12,042 nucleotides of DNA from JBEAUL01 sp041161475. GTDB taxonomy: Bacteria > Pseudomonadota > Gammaproteobacteria > UBA6186 > Azoamicaceae. Position 1 is the stretch's first letter. The number at the start of each line of letters is the position of its first letter. The notes below the pieces were generated by a model that worked only from the letters and a program-made list of their open reading frames with translations, had not been told where the DNA came from and did no database searches. The position numbers and the translations under genes were made by a program. Shown here piece after piece: positions 1 to 6,512 of the stretch. The DNA lies in contig JBEAUL010000052.1 of the NCBI GenBank assembly GCA_041161475.1, forward strand, positions 1 through 12,042. Reading direction: 5' to 3'.

Positions 1-841
1 CATGGGTACCCCCCTGAATGGTTGGCACAAGGTTAACAAAGCTTTCTTGCACGCTGTCACTTTTTTCTGGTGCCCAAACAACGGCCCAACGCACGGCTTC
101 AGTATCGCCTTCAAAATCGCCTTCAAAGGGCTTTTCTGGTAGTAATACCGTTGTATCCACTTGTTCTAGTAAATACTGGTTTAAACCAGATTCATAGTAC
201 CATTCAATGTATTCCTCTGTGCTTTCATCCAAAAATTCGATGTGCAATCCAGGACACAAAACGGCTTTAGCCCGCAGTAATTGCTTTAGTTTTGACGCCA
301 GTATTTTTGCAGAATCAAAATATTTGGGTTCTGGCCAAAAAACAACGGTTGTACCGGTTTCTTTTTTCGGTACTTCTCCGATTTTTTTCAATTTTTCGAC
401 ACGTTCGCCTTGCTCAAAAGCCATTTTATACGCAAAGCCACCCCGTTTTACCACAACCTCTAATCGCTTTGCCAAGGCATTTACAACAGAGACGCCAACA
501 CCGTGTAAACCACCTGAAAAACGATAATCTTTTTGGGAAAATTTTGCACCCGCATGCAGGCGCGTTAAGATTAACTCGATACCTGGCACTTTATGTTCTG
601 GATGAATATCAATAGGCATTCCTCGCCCATTGTCTTCCACGGATAAACCGCCATCTTTGCGTAATACAACCCGAAGACGGTTGGCATGCCCACTGATCGC
701 TTCATCCACGCTGTTGTCAATCACTTCTTGTGCTAGGTGATTGGGGCGTGCAGTATCGGTATACATTCCAGGGCGTTTACGCACCGGATCTAGGCCACTT
801 AAAACCTCAATTGAAGTAGCGTTATAAGCCCTATCAGCCAT
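1..841 (-). CDS. parE: DNA topoisomerase IV subunit B, ParE (N-terminal 280 codons, cut by window edge)
   Basis: Topoisomerase IV (ParC2ParE2) decatenates daughter chromosomes; ParE supplies the ATPase. The visible 280 codons cover the GHKL ATPase domain and the start of the transducer domain. Seen: EVIDNSVDEA at residues 39-48 (Glu39 as general base, Asn43 for Mg-ATP), EDNGRGMPID at 69-78, and the glycine-rich ATP lid GGLHGVGVSVVNAL at 110-123. The segment around residues 27-42 (YTDTARPNHLAQEVID) follows ParE, where GyrB has a different GLHH-type sequence, so this is ParE and not GyrB. The reading frame is open to base 1, ending at GGTH; the QTK loop, TOPRIM domain and C-terminus lie outside the window. 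ATG at 841 is preceded by AAGGAA (853-848) at 6-nt spacing. The gene starts 40 bp after the putA stop with no terminator seen between. Confidence 0.96.
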   Translation of the reverse strand, partial: MADRAYNATSIEVLSGLDPVRKRPGMYTDTARPNHLAQEVIDNSVDEAISGHANRLRVVLRKDGGLSVEDNGRGMPIDIHPEHKVPGIELILTRLHAGAKFSQKDYRFSGGLHGVGVSVVNALAKRLEVVVKRGGFAYKMAFEQGERVEKLKKIGEVPKKETGTTVVFWPEPKYFDSAKILASKLKQLLRAKAVLCPGLHIEFLDESTEEYIEWYYESGLNQYLLEQVDTTVLLPEKPFEGDFEGDTEAVRWAVVWAPEKSDSVQESFVNLVPTIQGGTH

Positions 842-881
842 GTATCATTCCTTAACTCTGTGTACTGCCAACGGATTGTAT

Positions 882-3800
882 TTACTCTGACAAAGACAGC
901 AATGCCGTATTACCACCCGCAGCAGAAATATTCATGGTAAATGTACGTTCTGTGGCCAATCTTGGCAAATAGTTTGGTCCACCTGCTTTAGGACCAGTAC
1001 CAGATAAGCCTTCACCGCCAAACGGTTGCACACCCACAACTGCACCGATCATGTTTCGATTCACATAAAAGTTACCAACCTTTACTTTTGAACGAATGTA
1101 GGCAATGGTCTCATCAATGCGACTATGCACCCCTAGGGTTAAACCATAACCTGTTTGATTAATGGTTTCAATCACATTATCCAATTGAGATGCTTTAAAT
1201 CGTACAATGTGCAGTATAGGCCCAAATACTTCTTCCTTGAGTATATCCATAGAATCGAGTTCATATGCCACTGGAGCAAAATAGGAGCCTTTGGGTAAAT
1301 TTTTCGGCAAATCAACTTGACTGACTTTTTTCGCCTGAGTCGATAAATACTCAAGATGAGACTCCAGTCCCAAACAAGCATTTCGATCGATGGCAGGCCC
1401 AATATCTGTGGAGAGATCGATTGGATCACCCACCTTCAATTCCGCCATTGCTCCTTTTAGCATCTCTATTACCTTGTCTGCAATGTCTTGCTGAATAAAT
1501 AATACCCGCAAGGCAGAACAACGCTGTCCGCAACTCGTAAATGCAGATTGAATAACATCACTCACCACTTGCTCTGGTAAGGCAGAAGAATCAACCAACA
1601 TGGCATTCTGTCCACCGGTTTCAGCAATAAAAGGTACTATAGGGCCTGTTCTACTGGCCAATTGCTTGTTAATACCCCGTGCTGTTTCAGTGGAACCCGT
1701 AAACATCACACCTTGTACACGATAATCGTTGACCAGTTTGTTCCCAATAATCGAACCACTGCCTGGCAACAATTGTGCCGCAAAACGAGGCACGCCAGCT
1801 TCATGTAATAATGCAATCGCTTTTGCCGCAATTAATGGCGTCTGAGTCGCTGGTTTTGAGATAACTGCATTACCTGCAGCCAATGCAGCAACAACCTGTC
1901 CAATAAAAATTGCCAAAGGAAAATTCCAAGGGCTGATGCAGACAATGACGCCCCTACCGTGCAACGTAAGCTCATTGTATTCCCCTGTAGGCCCAGGCAA
2001 AGCAATCGGGGAGAAATGCTTGATTGCTTGCTGTGCATAATAATAACAAAAATCAACTGCCTCTCGCACTTCGCTCACTGCATCTGATAAAGTTTTACCG
2101 CCCTCATGCATTAACAGATAAAACAACTCTGCTTTATGTTGCTCCAATAATAAGGCAGCGCGTCTTAGACAGTCAGCTCGAGCCACTGCCGGCTCTTGTG
2201 TCCAGGTATTGGCTGCTTTTACGGCTTCAGATAACGCTTTGTCCACTTGTTCTGCGGTTCCTAGGGTGACCGTACCAATGATTTCCGAATGATTGGCTGG
2301 GTTTTTTATTTCCATCAGGGTTGCACCTGGCGCGACGCCTACCGTTGGCGCCGATATAAAGGTCTCCCGCTTTAGGGCACGTATCTCTGTTAATAAAGGG
2401 CCTGTTTCAGCTGGATTGTTTATATCAACACCCATAGAATTTGGTCTATCTGGACCATATAAATCCTTTGGTAAAGGAATATTGGGATGACGCTTTTCTG
2501 GTAATGCAAACCATTTTGCGACCGGATCGGCAATAATATCGTCGATGGGCGCACGCTCATCAATAATACGATTCACAAAAGAGGTATTTGCGCCATTTTC
2601 TAATAGACGACGCACAAGATAAGCCAATAAGCTTTCGTGTCCGCCAACAGGCGCGTAAATGCGACAGGGTTTATTCAGATGTTCAGGGCCGACAACATTG
2701 TCGTATAAAGCATCGCCCATGCCATGCAAACATTGAAATTCAAAATCTTGATACGCTCCAGCTAAGGTTAAAATTAGGGCTACAGAATACGCATTATGCG
2801 TCGCAAATTGGGGATAAAAAGCATCTGTATTACTGAACATGTGACGCACACAGGCCGCATAAGAAACATCTGTTGCAACTTTACGCGTAAATACTGGATA
2901 ATCACTCATGCCCCGTTCTTGGGCCCACTTAATTTCAGAATCCCAGTAAGCCCCTTTTACCAAGCGTACCATTAATCGGCGACCTGTTTGCCTTGCCATA
3001 AAAGCCAACCAATCTAATACTTTAATCGCCCGTTTTTGGTAAGCTTGCACCGCCAATCCCAATCCTTGCCACCCATTTAAATCTGGCTCTGACATCAAGT
3101 TTTTTAATAAATCTAAAGAAAGTTCTAGTCTGTCAGACTCTTCTGCATCGATGGTAAAACCAATATTCCAACGCTTTGCTAATAAAGCCAACTGCTTTAA
3201 ACGCGGATATAAAATGTGCTGTACTTTTTCTGGTTGATTTTGCTCATATCGTGGATGCAAAGCAGACAGTTTCACCGACACACCTGGGCCTTGGTAAGGG
3301 CCTGTGCCTGCGGCTGCTTGCCCGATTTTATCAATCGCTTTCTTGTATGATTCAAAATAGGCTAAGGCATCTTTATCGGTTTTCGCCGCTTCTCCCAACA
3401 TGTCGTAAGAGTAACGAAATCCTTTCTTTTCGATGGGCACTGCGCGCTTAATTGCATCGTCAATATCATGCCCCATCACAAATTGTCGTCCTAAAATTTT
3501 CATTGCTTGCGCAATTGCTTGACGAATAATAGGCTCACCGGTACGACTGACCATCCGTTTTAACGTTGAGGTTAAGCGACTGGCGTTTTCACTTTCAACC
3601 TGTACCACTTTTCCTGTCAACATCAATGCCCAAGTGGCCGCATTCACAAACATGGACTCACTTTTACCTAAGTGTTGTTCCCAATCAGCTGCCGTAATTT
3701 TATCTCGAATCAATCGGTCAATTGTTTCTGAGTCAGGAATACGCAACAATGCTTCTGCCAGACACATGAGGGCAATCCCTTCTTCACTTGACAAGTCATA

Positions 3801-4010
3801 TTCAAACAAAAAGGCATCTAGTCCCCCTTTGCCCAAACGGCGCTTACGCACAGAGACAACCAACTGACGGGCTTGATCATGAATCTGAGACAATTGTGCA
3901 GAAGACAGTACCACACTGTCTTTCAAGGATTCTAAGCACTCTGCTTCGCTGATGCGATAAGCAGCAGCGATGGCCTCGCGTAATGCAGGTTCTTGATGAA
4001 ATGATGACAT
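882..4010 (-). CDS. putA: Bifunctional proline dehydrogenase / L-glutamate gamma-semialdehyde dehydrogenase, PutA (short form)
   Basis: Oxidises proline to glutamate in two steps: FAD-dependent proline dehydrogenase reducing quinone, then NAD+-dependent P5C/glutamate semialdehyde dehydrogenase, with channelling between the sites. At 1042 aa this is the short form; E. coli PutA is about 1320 aa because it carries an N-terminal ribbon-helix-helix repressor domain, which is absent here (the start MSSFHQEPALREAI goes straight into the helical arm). PRODH barrel, about 190-485: RLVKGAYWDSEIKWAQ at 349-364, FATHNAY at 402-408, FQCLHGMGDALYDNV at 425-439, and RRLLENGANTSFVNR at 467-481. Aldehyde dehydrogenase, about 560-1042: SPWNFP 693-698, TGSTE 771-775, ETGGQNAM with Glu797, and GQRCSALR with nucleophile Cys831. 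The family-typical AAGGNTALLSL lies at 1030-1040. GGGGG (4022-4018) lies 7 nt before the ATG. It sits 45 bp after putP and 40 bp before parE. The sequence appears intact. Confidence 0.97.
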   Translation of the reverse strand: MSSFHQEPALREAIAAAYRISEAECLESLKDSVVLSSAQLSQIHDQARQLVVSVRKRRLGKGGLDAFLFEYDLSSEEGIALMCLAEALLRIPDSETIDRLIRDKITAADWEQHLGKSESMFVNAATWALMLTGKVVQVESENASRLTSTLKRMVSRTGEPIIRQAIAQAMKILGRQFVMGHDIDDAIKRAVPIEKKGFRYSYDMLGEAAKTDKDALAYFESYKKAIDKIGQAAAGTGPYQGPGVSVKLSALHPRYEQNQPEKVQHILYPRLKQLALLAKRWNIGFTIDAEESDRLELSLDLLKNLMSEPDLNGWQGLGLAVQAYQKRAIKVLDWLAFMARQTGRRLMVRLVKGAYWDSEIKWAQERGMSDYPVFTRKVATDVSYAACVRHMFSNTDAFYPQFATHNAYSVALILTLAGAYQDFEFQCLHGMGDALYDNVVGPEHLNKPCRIYAPVGGHESLLAYLVRRLLENGANTSFVNRIIDERAPIDDIIADPVAKWFALPEKRHPNIPLPKDLYGPDRPNSMGVDINNPAETGPLLTEIRALKRETFISAPTVGVAPGATLMEIKNPANHSEIIGTVTLGTAEQVDKALSEAVKAANTWTQEPAVARADCLRRAALLLEQHKAELFYLLMHEGGKTLSDAVSEVREAVDFCYYYAQQAIKHFSPIALPGPTGEYNELTLHGRGVIVCISPWNFPLAIFIGQVVAALAAGNAVISKPATQTPLIAAKAIALLHEAGVPRFAAQLLPGSGSIIGNKLVNDYRVQGVMFTGSTETARGINKQLASRTGPIVPFIAETGGQNAMLVDSSALPEQVVSDVIQSAFTSCGQRCSALRVLFIQQDIADKVIEMLKGAMAELKVGDPIDLSTDIGPAIDRNACLGLESHLEYLSTQAKKVSQVDLPKNLPKGSYFAPVAYELDSMDILKEEVFGPILHIVRFKASQLDNVIETINQTGYGLTLGVHSRIDETIAYIRSKVKVGNFYVNRNMIGAVVGVQPFGGEGLSGTGPKAGGPNYLPRLATERTFTMNISAAGGNTALLSLSE

Positions 4011-4032
4011 AGGACAACCCCCATTTTTTTAA

Positions 4033-4038
4033 ATTATA
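4033..4038 (-). promoter_or_regulatory. Possible internal -10 element between putP and putA
   Basis: A perfect TATAAT lies on the minus strand in the 45-bp putP-putA gap. The sequence at the -35 distance is purine-rich and does not resemble TTGACA. It could be a weak putA promoter or a chance match in AT-rich DNA. Confidence 0.25.
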
Positions 4039-4055
4039 TCGTGTTCACTCTTTCT

Positions 4056-5549
4056 TTATTTTTTTATGCGCGATGCCTGCACAAGCTGATTAACCGCATC
4101 AAACTGTTCCAGGGTAGCCCTATCAGGTTTTTTCCCAAGCAGTGTCGTCACAACTAAGGCAACCGCAGATATGAGTGTGGCCGGTAAAAGCTCATAACCC
4201 CATTGTGCATTCATTCCGAGCCCTCGCCAAATTAATACTGTCAGCGTACCACTTACCATCGCAACAAGCGCAGCATTTCGTGTCATGCTCCGCCAGTAAA
4301 GAGAGCCAACAACAACAGAACCAAATGTTGCTCCCAAACCTGCCCAGGCAAATTCAACCAAATCCATAATACTTTGACTGGGGGCACTGGCAATATAAAT
4401 CGCCACCCCAGCAATCAATGCAACCGTGAAACGACCTACCCAAACCAATTCTTTTTGACTTGCCGAACGACGAAATAAGGCCCGATAAAAATCTTCTGTT
4501 AAAGCACTCGAGGCTGCCAGCATCTGTGAGTCTACCGCACACATACTGGAGGATAGAATGGCCGCAAAAACTGCCCCCACAACCCAAGGAGAGAAAACAA
4601 TCTCAAGTAAAGCCATAAAAACAGTTTCTCTATTGGCCAATGCGGTAGACCCTTCAAAATATAAAGCCCCTACTAACCCCACACACACGGCACCAATCAA
4701 AGAAAAAGTCATCCAGCCCATACAGACACGGCGCGCCAATGGGATTTCTTTCACCGATTTAACGGCCATAAAACGCACCAAAATATGGGGCATACCGAAA
4801 TAACCCAATCCCCACGACAGGCAACCTATCAGTTCTTTGCCAGACACGCCCGCCAGCGAATCAAAAAAAGCCGGCGTCCGTCCGATCAATGCGGCTTTGA
4901 TGCTCGTGGTGTCGCCCAGTGCGTTAAAGGCAAACAATGGAACCAGTATTAGGCAAATTAACATCAAGGTACCTTGAAAAAAATCGGTCCAGCTGACGGC
5001 TAAGAAACCACCGATAGAGGTATAAGACATGATAATAACAGCACCCAACCATAAACCCTGATGGTAGCTTAAATCAAAACTGCGCTCCAGCAAAATAGCA
5101 CTAGAATACAATCCGGCTGCAACATAGAAGGTGAAGAAGATCAAAATGGCTAAAGCAGAAAACACGCGAATGGCTAAACTGCTGTCTTTAAAACGATTGT
5201 CTAAATAAGCTGGAATCGTGACAGAATCATTGGCGACTTCGGAATAAATGCGTAAACGTCTGGCCAATAGTCGCCAGCAACCGTAAGCCCCCAAAACCAA
5301 ACCAACAGAAATCCAAATTTGCCCTAAACCTTTTGCATAAATAACCCCTGGTAAGCCCATGAGTAACCATGAACTCATGTCCGATGCGCCGGCGCTTAAT
5401 GCCGCCACAGCGCCTCCAAGCTTACGCCCACCTAAGACGTAATCAGACAAATTTCGAGTTGCCAAACAGGCAACAAGGCCAACGAGCATCACAATACTAA
5501 GGTAAGTAACAAAGGAGATAAGCGCGTATATATTTTGATGTAACTGCAT
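4056..5549 (-). CDS. putP: Sodium/proline symporter PutP (SSS family)
   Basis: Inner-membrane solute:sodium symporter importing proline for PutA. The 497-aa product aligns by eye along its length with E. coli PutP (502 aa) and has the many hydrophobic segments expected of the 13-helix SSS fold. Seen: DYVLGGRKLG at 36-45; ALSAGASDMSSWLLMGLPG at 50-68, with Asp57 matching the E. coli Na+/proline residue Asp55; GGFLAVSWTD at about 180-189; WGLGYFGMPHILVRFMA at about 246-262; SSALTEDFYRA after helix 9; and RRSASQKELVWVGR. Odd: E. coli Ser340-Thr341 are replaced by Cys337-Ala338. The frame is open upstream to a TTG at 5576, but the TATAAT at 5592-5587 would place the transcript start near 5580, and that TTG has no ribosome site. 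ATG 5549 has GGGAG 13 nt upstream (rather far) and matches the E. coli N-terminus, so I start there. It is the first gene of a putative putP-putA unit. Confidence 0.95.
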   Translation of the reverse strand: MQLHQNIYALISFVTYLSIVMLVGLVACLATRNLSDYVLGGRKLGGAVAALSAGASDMSSWLLMGLPGVIYAKGLGQIWISVGLVLGAYGCWRLLARRLRIYSEVANDSVTIPAYLDNRFKDSSLAIRVFSALAILIFFTFYVAAGLYSSAILLERSFDLSYHQGLWLGAVIIMSYTSIGGFLAVSWTDFFQGTLMLICLILVPLFAFNALGDTTSIKAALIGRTPAFFDSLAGVSGKELIGCLSWGLGYFGMPHILVRFMAVKSVKEIPLARRVCMGWMTFSLIGAVCVGLVGALYFEGSTALANRETVFMALLEIVFSPWVVGAVFAAILSSSMCAVDSQMLAASSALTEDFYRALFRRSASQKELVWVGRFTVALIAGVAIYIASAPSQSIMDLVEFAWAGLGATFGSVVVGSLYWRSMTRNAALVAMVSGTLTVLIWRGLGMNAQWGYELLPATLISAVALVVTTLLGKKPDRATLEQFDAVNQLVQASRIKK

Positions 5550-5586
5550 ATTGGTGACTGTACTCCCTGACTGCAAATCTATTCAC

Positions 5587-5615
5587 ATTATACTAGTGCG
5601 CTACCGTATCATTAA
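5587..5615 (-). promoter_or_regulatory. Putative putP promoter
   Basis: A perfect TATAAT lies at 5592-5587 on the minus strand. At 17-bp spacing the -35 is TTAATG (5615-5610), only 3 of 6 matches to TTGACA. Transcription from it would begin near 5580, giving a leader of about 31 nt to ATG 5549 and arguing against the upstream TTG at 5576 as start. Confidence 0.5.
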
Positions 5616-5736
5616 AGCATTATCAACGCAACTGTATTACACGATTTAAACAATGATACAGATGGATCGAATAATAATTAAAAAGAAAACTGACTTAATG
5701 TTTTTATAACAACTCAAGACGCTGCTTCCACTTCAC

Positions 5737-5765
5737 TTAAAAAAGCTTTACTATAACACTATAAA
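5737..5765 (+). promoter_or_regulatory. Putative promoter of the LRR gene
   Basis: TTAAAA (5737-5742, 4 of 6) and TATAAA (5760-5765, 5 of 6) stand 17 bp apart on the plus strand. Transcription would begin near 5772, a leader of under 20 nt that still includes the GGAG ribosome site at 5777-5780, so the true start may be slightly different. An alternative -10, TATAAC, overlaps at 5752-5757 but lacks a good -35. Confidence 0.45.
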
Positions 5766-5789
5766 CATTCACCTCGGGAGTAAAGCAGC

Positions 5790-6446
5790 ATGTTCAATGC
5801 CTATCAACAACACAAAGAAAAGAAAGTTGCAAACACGACACTTTCTTTAGCCAACCGTTATCTAGATAAACTCAGTGGTGAAGAAATTAAAACACTGATT
5901 GAATCGAAAGTAACACCAGAAACAACAACAATAGACTTAACGGGTAATTTTTTGGGCTTAATAATCAATGGATTTGACATAGATGACGATCTCCAGTATC
6001 TGGGTGCAGCCAGACGGTTTGGAGATGAATTAAGTGACTTATTTTTAGGAATACCCAATACAGTGGAATGCCTAAACCTTAGCCGTAACTATATGGATGA
6101 GTTAAGAAAACCTGAGGATGTTTTTAAAGGCATTCCAAGCTCGGTATCGTCCATTATCATGCGAAAAAACTATATGAATAAAACACCTTATATCGATGAA
6201 GCATTAACGGCTTTAGGGTCACTCCCGACTACCGTGAACCACATAGATCTAAGGGATAACCCTTTGTTGTCAGCCAACCAAGAAGACGACATGTTAAGCG
6301 ACGAGGCCTTTAAGGCATTTTTCTTATCTATTATCCAAGAAAATCGAAAAATCGATGTTGACCCTATGGTGTTAGAAAGATTGAATAAGCTAGAGATAGC
6401 TCTAGAAAAACCCGAAGAACAAATGAATCGTATAAAAATGTCTTAA
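5790..6446 (+). CDS. Leucine-rich-repeat protein of unknown function, possible secreted effector
   Basis: A 218-aa protein I cannot assign to a named family. It is built from irregular leucine-rich repeats of the short cytoplasmic type, marked by L-x-L-x-x-N-x-L/M with Asn at residues 22 (LSLANRYL), 53 (IDLTGNFL), 100 (LNLSRNYM), 127 (IIMRKNYM) and 157 (IDLRDNPL). The later units begin GIPNTV, GIPSSV and SLPTTV (87, 114, 144). Spacing is 31, 47, 27 and 30 residues, so the second unit holds an insert. The C-terminal 40 residues are charged and likely helical, with Glu at 202, 206, 209 and 210. No signal peptide or membrane segment is seen. ATG has GGAG (5777-5780) at 9 nt. The gene stands alone, divergent from putP and convergent with lpdA, and 5821-6000 is 35% G+C. 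LRRs bind proteins, so a partner-binding role is likely; export to a host cell is speculation. Confidence 0.85.
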   Translation: MFNAYQQHKEKKVANTTLSLANRYLDKLSGEEIKTLIESKVTPETTTIDLTGNFLGLIINGFDIDDDLQYLGAARRFGDELSDLFLGIPNTVECLNLSRNYMDELRKPEDVFKGIPSSVSSIIMRKNYMNKTPYIDEALTALGSLPTTVNHIDLRDNPLLSANQEDDMLSDEAFKAFFLSIIQENRKIDVDPMVLERLNKLEIALEKPEEQMNRIKMS

Positions 6447-6458
6447 CCACACCACAAA

Positions 6459-6490
6459 AACACCAGTTATTGTAAAAAATAGCTGGTGTT
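6459..6490. terminator. Bidirectional intrinsic terminator between the LRR gene and lpdA
   Basis: Arms AACACCAGTTA (6459-6469) and TAGCTGGTGTT (6480-6490) pair over 11 bp with one G.T wobble, around a 10-nt A-rich loop. On the minus strand the stem runs straight into TTTTTG, a good U-tract for ending the PDH operon. On the plus strand the tail 6491-6507 is T-rich but interrupted, so termination of the LRR gene is probably weaker. The hairpin starts 13 bp after the LRR stop and 23 bp after the lpdA stop. Confidence 0.8.
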
Positions 6491-6512
6491 GTGTATTTAT
6501 CTTTCTTGACGA

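Larger units (their letters stand above)
5550..5789. other. Divergent intergenic region between putP and the LRR gene
   Basis: About 240 bp, AT-rich, with no convincing coding frame. It holds outward-facing promoter candidates for putP (5587-5615, minus) and the LRR gene (5737-5765, plus). Between them, 5616-5736 shows only scattered AT-rich words, one 8-bp inverted pair and a TTAAT word at 5695-5699. I see no tRNA, riboswitch or strong operator. Confidence 0.6.

Noticed and set aside
70..615. Plus-strand open frames of 66-107 aa opposite parE
   Set aside because: They lie antisense to well-conserved ParE codons and their translations show no recognisable domain.
5606..5659. Inverted pair GTATCATT (5606-5613) and AATGATAC (5652-5659) in the putP/LRR intergenic region
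   Set aside because: An 8-bp pair at 38-bp spacing is about what chance allows in some 200 bp, and it does not extend or fit a known operator.
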